Part shown: piece after piece, positions 8,335-16,819 of the stretch
Position numbering within the stretch: position 1 is the stretch's first letter
Layout of the letters: each line of letters starts with the position of its first letter
Translations under genes and position numbers: made by a program
Notes under the pieces: model-generated
What the model saw: only the letters and a program-made list of their open reading frames with translations
Database searches by the model: none
Told to the model about the DNA's origin: nothing
Virus record (IMG/VR): IMGVR_UViG_3300007513_000115
Span: 1 to 33,760 of that record
From: a virus
Direction: 5' to 3' (one strand)
DNA: 33,760 nt

Positions 8335-9414
8335 TTAATCATCAAAAGCCGCGCCCTGATTCGTAACAACAAAATCAATCGCAATGAATTCCAAAGCCTT
8401 CGCTGGCTTTATGAAAATCTTAGCATACATGATATTTCTGTCAACTAGGTCAGGAGTTGTTGTAGTCTCATCAAGAACAACCTTATACTCCTGAACCCCA
8501 AAACCAGACTTCACCTGCTGAAGGAATGGTTCTACCTGACCTCGGAACCTATTCCAAGTTGCCTGCACATTCTGTTCAAACAGCAGTCTTGAGGCAATTC
8601 TGGAAATTTCCTTCTTTAGGAACACCATTAGTCTTCTGACATTGATTCTGTCAAGTGCTGAAGGCGTTGCCTGTAGCGTCTTTTGTCCGAAAATCACAAT
8701 CCCCTCTGCCGGGAACGATGCTATCGGATTAACTTGGTGCTCATATAGATCGTCTCTATCCTTAGCAGACAATCTTTGCGATACCGCCAGTACCGGCACA
8801 CCAGCGGAGCCTTCACTTAGACCGCCGCGGGTGAACCCTGCAGGAGCGAACCAAAGTTCGCCGATTCTCTGGGTTGATGCCATTGTGCCGAGTGCTACAA
8901 CTGACGGTGGTACCCAAACCTGTTGTGCGTTAATCTCATCGTAGATCTTTACCCACGGGAAGTAAGCACAGCCGTAACTCGTGTTTAGCCCTCTCTGTGA
9001 CAGAGTGTTAACACAGTCTGTAACATTATTATTTGTTATTCTTGTCTTAAAGTTGGCGGTTGTTTCTGTTGATGGTTGATACCCGCCCTGCTCCAAATCG
9101 ATAACTGCAAGAGCGTCTCCACGGTCCTCGCAGACCCTCAATACGTGGTCTGTGATGAGAGGTTCGCGGACTCCGGGGACTGCCATTAGGTTGATATCTA
9201 CAACCTCTGGTTCCGCCACAGAATCGATGGCGCGCTTCAATGAGTTTGCCGCGTAGTTATTCTTATACGATACTCCGGAAGCACCGACAACGTGATTACC
9301 AAAAGGTGCCCTCTCTTTGATGTTCAATCCGTCGAAACCACCATACATCGGTGAAGTAAACTTGGTAAATCCGGTCTTAATCAATTCCGTCCAAGAACCA
9401 GACCCCGCAGACAT
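8335..9414 (-). CDS. Tail sheath protein, C-terminal part
   Basis: These 359 residues carry the C-terminal sheath domain: VWVPPSVVALGTMASTQR, ELWFAPAGFTRGG, and then NVRRLMVFLKKEISRIASRL, the conserved sheath region that contributes the inter-subunit contacts. The ATG at 9414 has no SD. Reading upstream in the same frame, the codons stay open through 9636 up to a TAG at 9637-9639 that ends the N-terminal part. The intervening 74 codons (beginning RTPTSTRFDESYLD) read like normal sheath sequence. This is therefore the second half of one 1028-codon sheath gene (11421-8335) rather than a separate gene. The stop is TAA. Confidence 0.9.
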   Translation of the reverse strand: MSAGSGSWTELIKTGFTKFTSPMYGGFDGLNIKERAPFGNHVVGASGVSYKNNYAANSLKRAIDSVAEPEVVDINLMAVPGVREPLITDHVLRVCEDRGDALAVIDLEQGGYQPSTETTANFKTRITNNNVTDCVNTLSQRGLNTSYGCAYFPWVKIYDEINAQQVWVPPSVVALGTMASTQRIGELWFAPAGFTRGGLSEGSAGVPVLAVSQRLSAKDRDDLYEHQVNPIASFPAEGIVIFGQKTLQATPSALDRINVRRLMVFLKKEISRIASRLLFEQNVQATWNRFRGQVEPFLQQVKSGFGVQEYKVVLDETTTTPDLVDRNIMYAKIFIKPAKALEFIAIDFVVTNQGAAFDD

Positions 9415-9636
9415 TCTAAGTGCAGTATAAGAAGTAGCTGCTTTTCTAGAACCGGACTGGTAGTACGCTGTCTTAACGCTAGTGGCCGCCGAGTTGGCTG
9501 CGATAACGTCGTCTAGTGTGAATATAAAAGAATATTCAGTACTATTACCTGGGGCGTAGGTATCTGCTGCTATTCCTTGACCACCCCTTACAATATCCAG
9601 ATAGGACTCATCAAATCTAGTACTGGTAGGTGTCCT

Positions 9637-9639
9637 CTA
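9637..9639 (-). other. In-frame amber (TAG) codon inside the sheath gene
   Basis: The coding strand reads AGC ACC TAG AGG ACA. The TAG is codon 595 of an otherwise open 1028-codon sheath frame. No SD or good start lies just downstream, so without readthrough, suppression or a sequence error the C-terminal sheath domain would not be made. Confidence 0.9.
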
Positions 9640-11421
9640 GGTGCTGACTCCGAAATGAGCCATCTTGTCGCTTCTTAGTCCCTCTGCAGAAGAAGACCTT
9701 CTTAGGGGAAGTGACGGGAACACAACCGATGCAGTGGCTCCCAAACTCACTCCCGCGATTTGTGGATAAGAAGCAGACACGAATGCCCCGAAGATAGAAC
9801 TTGCCTTGAATGGAACGCCTCCCTCATGAACAGAAGCTGACAGAAATCGGGCGTGTTGGGTGAGCGAGATTGCGCCAGCTGCTAATCCTACCTCTGCCGT
9901 CGTTTTATAATGCACTGTTGCGCCTTGGGGTGCCCCGGCGGAGGCGTCTTCAGCAAAGACTAGTCTCTTATATCTAGGTGGACCGTAGAATCCAAATGGC
10001 AAATATGCCGGATCTGATATTCCTTCTTCCACATCGGAATTTAATTCAATTCTCACAAAACGAGACTGATTCGGCCAAGTACCGTAAGTTCTATATCGCT
10101 TATCTGTTTCATCCCATTCTTGATATTGGTCACCTATCTTTGCACCAATAAAATTATTTGAATTAGGATTCAAATTACATTGACTAAATCTTTCTAAAAC
10201 CTTTCGCTGTCCGTCGTGATCCCTTGTGTATCTCAAAGTGACAGAAAAAGACCCATACGGATCCACATCAGTTGGCGCACGGTGGTCGCTTATCGAAACC
10301 TTAATATTTCGGGAAGCCCATTCACCGTCTTCCAACCCAACGATCCTAAATAATTTTTGTTGTTTTGCTCCATCAAACTTAGTTGTGTTGCTTGAAAGGT
10401 CCTGACCAAAAAACCACCCTGTTTTAGCAGGTTGTGTGCCTATCTGGTTTGAGCCCCAGTTGTGTGCTGAACTTTGCAGCCCAACTATCACTCCATAGAG
10501 AGAATCATCTGCACCCAATTCGCCCTGATGAAGTGTTCCAGATCCGTGTAGATCTTTCGCATGTCTATCAAATGTCTCTCCCAGAAAATACTTTTTCGAG
10601 TCACTGACTGCGCTGCCCATGAGGGTTGGATTTGTATTGAAAACCTTTCTTATATATTTATCGCTGTTTCTGTCAAAGTTGAAAGTGAGTTTTTTACCAA
10701 CATTCGCATTATCGAAAAGGACAGCATTAAATTCCATCGTAGATACATTGCTTGATTTCAGTGCAAGACTATTTCCCGCTAAAGCATTCCCCTTTACCTC
10801 AACATCGTCAGTTTTATAATTTATACCGTCCAATAGTGTTCCCGAAAGCTCGATAGCACCTGCATCGAAATACCAGACAGCGGCGAGAGATCCAGTAGTT
10901 CTTGTTCTGTGCCGGTCACTCCTAGCACCGCGATTTCTCTTGTCTCCAACATATGACCCTTCAAAATCATATTGGTGGGACCCCGAAGTAAACAGGAACA
11001 ACCCAAAAACACCTCCATCTCCAGATGGAGTTACATCACTATTTGCAGCATGAGAATTAGAATGTTTCCACCCTGCTTCACCGCCGGAAACTGCTTCGTC
11101 GTGTGCCTCTCCGAGTACTCGTACCACAGTAACGGGTGCTGAATTCCTCAGATACGCCATAGCAGCATATGCTGCGTATGTAGGGGCAAGATAATTGCCA
11201 TCTCTCCAAACGTCTCCGCCTCTGCCACCGGCAATTGGATTGCCAAATATTTCCACGAATTCACTCATTGACCCAACAGTGACCGGTCTATTGCTGGGTC
11301 CTCTTTCTAGGCGACCAATTATTGCAGGACCGAGAGTGCCGGGGGTGGGTCCGGGTTGTGAGTTATCAATTTCATTAATAAAAACTCCAGGTGAGACGAA
11401 TTTAAATCTATCAACGGACAT
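9637..11421 (-). CDS. Tail sheath protein, N-terminal part (ends at in-frame TAG)
   Basis: This 594-residue section begins with the classic sheath N-terminus (FKFVSPGVFINEID, then GPAIIGRLERGPSNRPV, then SEFVEIFG). Residues 85-105 (YAAYAAMAYLRNSAPVTVVR) are also conserved. About residues 115-480 appear to be inserted, surface-exposed beta domains rich in Gly, Asn and Asp. The conserved core returns near residues 540-594 (PFKASSIFGAFVSASYPQIA). SD AAGGAG precedes the ATG, and a CTATTTA box lies 67 nt upstream. The section ends at a TAG, after which the same frame continues into the C-terminal domain. The full product would be about 1028 residues, against 659 in T4. Contraction of the sheath drives the tube through the host envelope. 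Confidence 0.92.
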   Translation of the reverse strand: MSVDRFKFVSPGVFINEIDNSQPGPTPGTLGPAIIGRLERGPSNRPVTVGSMSEFVEIFGNPIAGGRGGDVWRDGNYLAPTYAAYAAMAYLRNSAPVTVVRVLGEAHDEAVSGGEAGWKHSNSHAANSDVTPSGDGGVFGLFLFTSGSHQYDFEGSYVGDKRNRGARSDRHRTRTTGSLAAVWYFDAGAIELSGTLLDGINYKTDDVEVKGNALAGNSLALKSSNVSTMEFNAVLFDNANVGKKLTFNFDRNSDKYIRKVFNTNPTLMGSAVSDSKKYFLGETFDRHAKDLHGSGTLHQGELGADDSLYGVIVGLQSSAHNWGSNQIGTQPAKTGWFFGQDLSSNTTKFDGAKQQKLFRIVGLEDGEWASRNIKVSISDHRAPTDVDPYGSFSVTLRYTRDHDGQRKVLERFSQCNLNPNSNNFIGAKIGDQYQEWDETDKRYRTYGTWPNQSRFVRIELNSDVEEGISDPAYLPFGFYGPPRYKRLVFAEDASAGAPQGATVHYKTTAEVGLAAGAISLTQHARFLSASVHEGGVPFKASSIFGAFVSASYPQIAGVSLGATASVVFPSLPLRRSSSAEGLRSDKMAHFGVST

Positions 11422-11488
11422 ATTTTATTTCTCCTTAAAAAACGATTTTTTGACAAGAATCGACTAATCTTTAAACTTCTTTCTTAAA

Positions 11489-11495
11489 TAAATAG
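11489..11495 (-). promoter_or_regulatory. Putative late promoter box CTATTTA (sheath operon)
   Basis: The coding strand reads GAATACTATTTATTTAAG, 46 nt past the fibre terminator and 67 nt before the sheath ATG. An imperfect 20-nt palindrome (GTATC...GATAC, 11514-11533) lies just upstream and could be an operator or chance. Confidence 0.6.
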
Positions 11496-11541
11496 TATTC
11501 TAGAACCCGAAAGGTATCGTTAATAAGTGATACAAATAAAC

Positions 11542-11570
11542 AAAAAAAGGGGAGGCCGAAGCCTCCCCCC
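11542..11570 (-). terminator. Rho-independent terminator after fibre gene
   Basis: On the coding strand a perfect 8-bp stem GGGGAGGC/GCCTCCCC closes on a TTCG tetraloop, followed by seven T. This is the strongest terminator in the window, 28 nt after the fibre stop codon. Confidence 0.93.
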
Positions 11571-11597
11571 AAATGTCCTCTCTTTAAAAACTATTTC

Positions 11598-14500
11598 TTA
11601 AGAATTAGTTCCCGAACCCGAAAGGTAAGTAACGGTAAGAATGTCATCAGAATCCAATGCAAGACCTTCATGAAGAAGAACCTTGTAAGCATTCGCAGAA
11701 CCAGTCAACAGATGATAATCTGCATTCTGATCGCCGCGGCCTGCGCCGACTTCATCACCAACATGATCTCCGTGCAACAACAAACCATTCAAGTAGACCA
11801 TAAGACTACCGGATTGAGGTTGCGCACCAAGTGATGCAGTCGTATAAGGCGTTGGAACAGCTAAAGTTGCGTACATTCCCTTTGTGGGAGTAGATCCCGA
11901 TATGTTCGAGCCATCAGCTCGGACAAATACATCTTTTCTCCAACCAACACTTAGTCGACCAGAAGTCCAAGTAAGACCACCGTTCGCATCAGTCTTGTTG
12001 ATAACAACATCTGAATTCAACTTTGCCTTAGTTACCGACAGTGCTCCAAGCTTTGCCGTGGTTACTGAAGTGTCTGCAAGGTGGGCGGTAGCAACAGAAC
12101 CAGTCTGTATGTTGTCCACAGTGACAATACCAGTACCGTGAAGTGCATCAATGTAGCCAGAGTCGACGTGGAGTTCTGCCCATTGCAAGGCACTAGTGCC
12201 CAAGTCTCTAGCACTGTCCGAAGACGGAACCAGATCCGAGTCAAAGCGACCTGTAGCGGTAATGGTATCGCCAGTAGCGTTACCAAGATCAACGTTGCCG
12301 TTGAACGTGGCACCAGCTGCAATCGTTAACGTATTACCCGCAATTGCTGAACCGGTAAGTTGACCGGTGGTGCCATAAATGACAGACTTGCCACCGACAA
12401 CGGTTGCAGCAACAGCACCGTCAGTTAAGTTAAGCTCTGCTGCAGTTGCAGACACGAGCGTACCACCGAGTTTGAGACCGTTACTAGCATCATGAGACGC
12501 AATGTTAAAATCATACGCACCGTCCAAGACAGTAATCGTTGACGCCGCAGTGTCAAAAAAGTCGATTACCGTAGTCTCAGTATCATTGATCGCTGCCCTA
12601 AAAAGAACAGCACCATCAGTCGTATCCTTGGTAACGTCTTTAGCTCTAGCAACGATTGAACCGTATTCTCTTTGCCTAGCTCCGGAATCCATACCTGAAA
12701 AGTAAAGACCACCTAAGTAATCATCATCAGCAGGTGAATTACTAGCATTGTGCAACACAAAGCTTGGTATGTTACTTCCCGTAACAAGACCGCCAGCACC
12801 GTTGTTAGCTGCCAAAGTCGACAACCTAAGACCATTATCGGCATCATGAGTCAACGTGATATCCTTATCTGCACCGAAGTGAATTACGGATGAGTCCGAT
12901 AACAACATGATGTCATCGCCGATGACTGCATCCCCAGCTACACTCAAACCACCGTCGGTCTGTAAAGAACCGTCAGTTGTAGAAGTGGCTGCTGTGGTGT
13001 CATCTGTCTTAAGAATGCCCGAGAAGGTACCAGTTGTACCAGCAACAGCGGCAAAGGTACCAGCAGCTGCCGAGTTTGCACCAATAGTGGTACCATCAAT
13101 AGCACCACCGTCGATGTCAACAGCGTCAAGATATCCTGTACCGTCAATATAAAGGTCCTTCCACTGCGCGTCAGAGGCACCAAGATCGTTCTTATTGGTC
13201 ACCGATGGCACCAGATTTGAAATGAAGCCAGCAACAGCATTAATAGTACTTGTGGCTCCCCCAAACACAATATTAGCTGATGAAGTAAAAGAAGTTGCAT
13301 TGATTTGTTTCGCAACAACCTTGTCAGTTGTAGTGGTGTGGAACGTACCCATGCCACCAGAAACTAGTGTCGTGCCGGTCACTGAGTCGCCGGTCACTTC
13401 TGATGAAGCAACAACGGAAGTTGCATTAACGTCTTTGATAACGCCTTTATCCGATGTCATTGTGTGGAACGTAGCCGCTGAACCGGAGACCGATGTCGAG
13501 CCAACCACTGTCGCAGCAGAAACGCCCTTTGTCACTGAAACGTGTCCAGCGTCTACCTTAAGAGCTTGAATCAGCGAACCAGATATGGATCCAGTAACGC
13601 CAAGTCGAGGACCTATGATATTACCAACCTTTACCAATCTATCGGTCGAAGAACCAGACTGTAAAGTCATACCGGACTGTCCATCAACATTGAAGACAAG
13701 AGAGTCACCGTCGCGAGTAGTAGTGCCCAATGTCAATGAAAAGAGTGGACTAGATCCTGTCCCCTCGACGCCGACTTTACCACCGAGCTGAAAACCAGCA
13801 CCGACGTAATCACCTGCTACAGAACCAGAGACACCAGCAATAATCAAGTTATCCTGGATCTCCAAGGAGTCCTTGGTAACCGTTCTTGATACAATAGTAT
13901 CAACGTCAAGAGACGTAATCTTTGCGTAAGAAGCAGTAAGTGCCGTGATGTTCGCCTCGGTAACTGCACTGTTAGTACCAAGAGTTATGCCATCAATTGC
14001 GCCACCATTAATATCAACAGTAGTAAGCGTCGAAGTACCAGTCGCAGTGATTGTATCAATGTATCCAGTATCGATATGGGCTTCAGCCCATTGCTTAGCA
14101 CTAGTGCCCAAGTCTCTGGCACTATCAGTAGATGGAATCAAATCCGAATCAAATTGACCTGTACAAGTAATGGTGTCCGAAGTAGCATTACCAAGATCAA
14201 CATCACCAGTTGCACTCAGAGTGGTAACTGTTGCGGCTGCAGCACTGCTTGCACCAATGGTTGTTCCATCAATAGCACCGGCATTAATATCAACAGTAGC
14301 AAGCGTTGAAGTGCCTGTTACCGTGACATCGCCGCCGACGCCGACATTGTCGCTAAAAGACCCGGACTCTGCAAAGAGAGTGTTCCACTGTAAGGACGTA
14401 GATCCCAAATCACTTGCGCCGTCGGTCTTTGGAATTACATCCGAAGCCACATAACCGGTTACGGTAATGTCATCTCCGGTGGCGTTACCCAAAGTAACTG

Positions 14501-15689
14501 CTCCATCTAAAGTTGTTGCACCAGCAACCCCTAGGGATCCTAAAAGATGGGAAGATCCCGAAACATAAACTGACTTTTGAAAACTAAACGATTGATCCTG
14601 TGCTAACATAGCACTTTCGATTGAACCTGAGCCGATGTTGTCTCTTGTGATGCCACCGACTGCTATAAGTTTTGTTCCTATTCTTGTCCTAGCCATAATA
14701 GATGTACCTCCTGAAGCACTGCTTCCCCCGGACATGCCGGAAAGGGTTATGTTTGTGCCGACTGTTGCTGACATAGCTTGGTTGCCCGATGTTCCATCGG
14801 TACTGTTCGTTAAACTAATCGTACTGTCACTAACTGATGCACTTATCTGTATTGTTAAGTTGTTAATTACCTCACCTAAATAGGTCGCCAACTGAGCTGT
14901 CGTCATTGTTCCTGTCATATCCGCATTTGCGCCTCGACTTGCATACGAAGACTGGTTTGGAGTTCTCATGTGCGCTGTGACGCCGCCGGTTCCCGCATAA
15001 GGAGCCGTTGTCATGAAGGTCGTGCCAACCGAAGACCAAGTCGTTGAACCACTATTTATAAGATGAACACCCATAACGGCAGCTGAAGTAGTAGCCCTAC
15101 TATCAACTATCTTAAGATAGCTATTAGTGATAGACAAAGTTCCCATAGTAATCTCGCCAGCAGTACTAGCAGCTTCGAAAATAGATTCCACAGTATTCAG
15201 TGGTGTGTCTAGATTACTTACTGAGTTAATGTTAACCGAATAATCACCCGCACTGTTCTTTCTACCATAACTACCCAATCCGGAAGTAGCAGAGAATCCT
15301 GAAGACATATTAACAAAGTCTATCACAATTCCGTCATACCCGGGTTGCGTAAATTTTAGTACAGCTGGATGGGTCCCGTCAGACACAAACTTTGTGCGCC
15401 AATCCGCAAGAGACTGGCTGTCACTATCAAAACTAAAGTAGAAAAAAGGTACCTTGCTACCAACACCTGTTAAGTATACCGGTACATAATTTTCTGCATT
15501 ACCGGCGACGGTGTTATTCGACGCCGCCGTACCAGACAAAAAAGCATTGTTCTGATGTGTGTTCGAAACACTCGTAATAAAACCAAGTTTTATTTCAGAT
15601 CCAACAGCATCTTGTCCGTCGTTAATGGTTATAGCATCATATTGGTCTGGTAATCCGCTAAAGGCAATTGTGCCTGTTGCTGAAGCCAT
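11598..15689 (-). CDS. Large repeat-rich fibre (tail or neck fibre/adhesin)
   Basis: This 1363-residue protein is rich in Gly, Ser, Thr and Ala, as in trimeric phage fibres. Residues 1-330 form a distinct N-terminal region, probably the virion-attachment part. The middle has four imperfect copies of an SDLxPSTDSARDLGTSxxQW module (near residues 412-441, 510-543, 821-855 and 1148-1180). Around them lie three copies of VDINGGAIDGTTIGANSA and three of NATGDTITATG. A C-terminal beta domain of about 95 residues (SLMVYLNGLLLHGD, then LDSDDILTVTYLSG) resembles the one at the end of the gp15-like protein ending at 16835. SD CAGGAGGAA is strong. The gene lies between neck and sheath genes, so a neck whisker or a side tail fibre are both possible. 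Confidence 0.83.
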   Translation of the reverse strand: MASATGTIAFSGLPDQYDAITINDGQDAVGSEIKLGFITSVSNTHQNNAFLSGTAASNNTVAGNAENYVPVYLTGVGSKVPFFYFSFDSDSQSLADWRTKFVSDGTHPAVLKFTQPGYDGIVIDFVNMSSGFSATSGLGSYGRKNSAGDYSVNINSVSNLDTPLNTVESIFEAASTAGEITMGTLSITNSYLKIVDSRATTSAAVMGVHLINSGSTTWSSVGTTFMTTAPYAGTGGVTAHMRTPNQSSYASRGANADMTGTMTTAQLATYLGEVINNLTIQISASVSDSTISLTNSTDGTSGNQAMSATVGTNITLSGMSGGSSASGGTSIMARTRIGTKLIAVGGITRDNIGSGSIESAMLAQDQSFSFQKSVYVSGSSHLLGSLGVAGATTLDGAVTLGNATGDDITVTGYVASDVIPKTDGASDLGSTSLQWNTLFAESGSFSDNVGVGGDVTVTGTSTLATVDINAGAIDGTTIGASSAAAATVTTLSATGDVDLGNATSDTITCTGQFDSDLIPSTDSARDLGTSAKQWAEAHIDTGYIDTITATGTSTLTTVDINGGAIDGITLGTNSAVTEANITALTASYAKITSLDVDTIVSRTVTKDSLEIQDNLIIAGVSGSVAGDYVGAGFQLGGKVGVEGTGSSPLFSLTLGTTTRDGDSLVFNVDGQSGMTLQSGSSTDRLVKVGNIIGPRLGVTGSISGSLIQALKVDAGHVSVTKGVSAATVVGSTSVSGSAATFHTMTSDKGVIKDVNATSVVASSEVTGDSVTGTTLVSGGMGTFHTTTTDKVVAKQINATSFTSSANIVFGGATSTINAVAGFISNLVPSVTNKNDLGASDAQWKDLYIDGTGYLDAVDIDGGAIDGTTIGANSAAAGTFAAVAGTTGTFSGILKTDDTTAATSTTDGSLQTDGGLSVAGDAVIGDDIMLLSDSSVIHFGADKDITLTHDADNGLRLSTLAANNGAGGLVTGSNIPSFVLHNASNSPADDDYLGGLYFSGMDSGARQREYGSIVARAKDVTKDTTDGAVLFRAAINDTETTVIDFFDTAASTITVLDGAYDFNIASHDASNGLKLGGTLVSATAAELNLTDGAVAATVVGGKSVIYGTTGQLTGSAIAGNTLTIAAGATFNGNVDLGNATGDTITATGRFDSDLVPSSDSARDLGTSALQWAELHVDSGYIDALHGTGIVTVDNIQTGSVATAHLADTSVTTAKLGALSVTKAKLNSDVVINKTDANGGLTWTSGRLSVGWRKDVFVRADGSNISGSTPTKGMYATLAVPTPYTTASLGAQPQSGSLMVYLNGLLLHGDHVGDEVGAGRGDQNADYHLLTGSANAYKVLLHEGLALDSDDILTVTYLSGSGTNS
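12150..14452 (-). repeat. Dispersed fibre repeats (four DLGTSxxQW modules)
   Basis: Four modules inside the fibre gene lie at about 14365-14452, 14060-14160, 13125-13225 and 12150-12245. The second and fourth are close at DNA level too, sharing the run ACTAGTGCCCAAGTCTCT. This makes recombination between them and length variation of the fibre plausible. Confidence 0.8.
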
Positions 15690-15912
15690 ATAATTATTCC
15701 TCCTGTTTTATTCTACAGGTATGTTATATTAAAAAACTTTATGAAATATTCATTTTCTGAAAATGAAAGATGAAATGAGATGAAATGAGATGAAATGAGA
15801 TGAAATGAGATGAAATGAAATGAGATGAGATGAGATGAGATGAGATGAGATGAGATGATGTTAAAAAAACAAAAACGAAATTTTACTCATTCCCCCTAAC
15901 TAGGGTGGGAAA
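15690..15912 (-). promoter_or_regulatory. 223-nt non-coding leader before fibre gene
   Basis: This gap holds no ORF. From the fibre start outward it contains the SD, a 15-bp odd palindrome (15751-15765, CATTTTCTGAAAATG), the pentanucleotide array, an A-rich tract (15865-15880) and a weak CCCTA/TAGGG inverted repeat near 15894-15905. No CTATTTA box is present, so transcription probably enters from the unit starting near 16820. Confidence 0.55.
15771..15855. repeat. Pentanucleotide tandem repeat (17 units) before fibre gene
   Basis: Seventeen consecutive 5-mers: TGAAA and TGAGA alternate for four pairs, then two TGAAA, then seven TGAGA. On the fibre-coding strand the array contains only A, C and T (units TCTCA and TTTCA), so its RNA has no G. 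It ends about 80 nt upstream of the fibre ATG. Confidence 0.95.
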
Positions 15913-16173
15913 TCATGAAAACAATATTTTTTTTAAATTTCTCACAATATTGTCGAATTTACAAAAATCCGAACTTAAAAACTCAATAGATTTTGCTTTA
16001 CATTCTTCAGGATTCACAAACTCAAAAAAGAACCTTCCATCAGGTCTGCGATGGCACTGCAATAGCTGAATACCGCACAATTGCAAATATGCTGCGATTC
16101 CTATATCAGAAGTTGTATATTTCTCTCCTTCATTCGCCGCAGCGAGCGTCGATTCTTTTTTTTCTGTTGTCAT
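15913..16173 (-). CDS. DUF5659-like small protein
   Basis: This 86-residue protein has the DUF5659 pattern: a KYTTSDIGIAAYLQLCGIQL start, a charged turn and RFFFEFVNPEEC, then a C-terminal helix with NIVRNLKKILF. The family is found in phages and bacteria and has no known function. SD CGGAGA is 12 nt from the ATG, a long spacing. The stop is TGA. It is co-oriented with the proline-rich protein and the fibre, apparently in one transcript. The alternative is a phage protein of convergent pattern; I could not check by profile search. Confidence 0.72.
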   Translation of the reverse strand: MTTEKKESTLAAANEGEKYTTSDIGIAAYLQLCGIQLLQCHRRPDGRFFFEFVNPEECKAKSIEFLSSDFCKFDNIVRNLKKILFS

Positions 16174-16235
16174 TCTAAGTTTGTTCTCCGATAATGTATT
16201 TGCGCAAGTGCAGCGTGGTTCCGCCGCTGTAGTAA

Positions 16236-16769
16236 CTAGGATTCCCTCTTAACAAAGGCCGCGTTTTCTCCAGCATTTTCCGGAAGCCTTAAAACATAAA
16301 CAGAGTTTGCATCCAAGTTGTAGATCTTTTGTAAGCTTTTCACATAGGTTTCTAGAGATTCTTGAAGCTCGTCTATTCTGTCCAATATTTTTTCTTTGTC
16401 TGATTCATAATTTTGTTGTAATAGACCCAATCTTGCTACTGTATTCGTAACGAGGAGGCGACCCTTAATTACATCATTGGCATGATTTTCGTCCAAAGGC
16501 ACGACAGAGGGATGTTTCGGCGGTGGCGGTGGCTTTGGGGCTGGGGTTGGATTTTCGACTGCTGGTGTCGAAGGAGTTTTAACTTCTTTTTTCTTTCTTT
16601 TCTTTTTTATTTCTTTTTTTGGAGGCGGTACGTCAACTGGAAGGTCTGAAGAAGTGCCCTCGTCGTCGCCGATTAACGCATCCAGTGCCTTGGTGGCTTT
16701 ACCACTAAAGCTTGGGTCCGTTTGCTTCACCTTTTCAAGTAAATCAATTAATTTATCTAGATCAGCCAT
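16236..16769 (-). CDS. Unknown protein: Lys/Pro-rich linker plus coiled coil
   Basis: This 177-residue protein is not recognised. Residues 1-35 are helical (MADLDKLIDLLEKVK). Residues 45-95 form a low-complexity linker with a KKEIKKKRKKKE block and a proline block (PTPAPKPPPPPKHP). Residues 100-160 are a predicted helix or coiled coil (LQQNYESDKEKILDRIDELQ). The C-terminus is VYVLRLPENAGENAAFVKRES. SD AAGGAG is close to the ATG, and a CTATTTA box lies 50 nt upstream, making it the first gene of the fibre transcript. A structural or fibre-assembly role is possible but not shown. Confidence 0.75.
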   Translation of the reverse strand: MADLDKLIDLLEKVKQTDPSFSGKATKALDALIGDDEGTSSDLPVDVPPPKKEIKKKRKKKEVKTPSTPAVENPTPAPKPPPPPKHPSVVPLDENHANDVIKGRLLVTNTVARLGLLQQNYESDKEKILDRIDELQESLETYVKSLQKIYNLDANSVYVLRLPENAGENAAFVKRES

Positions 16770-16819
16770 TATTTTCTCCTTTTTTTAAAACATAACAAAC
16801 GTCTAATCTGCACACTATA

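Noticed and set aside
9637-9639. Global reassignment of TAG to a sense codon (as in some crAss-like phages)
   Set aside because: At least six genes end sensibly in TAG and only one internal TAG is seen in over 30 kb of coding DNA.
14875-14881. CTATTTA matches inside the fibre gene and at 26938-26944 in the DUF1360-like gene
   Set aside because: Within coding DNA and near the number expected by chance, so not annotated as promoters.
15771-15855. Short-repeat array as a CRISPR
   Set aside because: Units are 5 nt, contiguous and without spacers.
15867-15906. Terminator from the CCCTA/TAGGG repeat and A-rich tract before the fibre leader
   Set aside because: The stem is only 4-5 bp and lies about 16 nt from the T tract, so it is not convincing.
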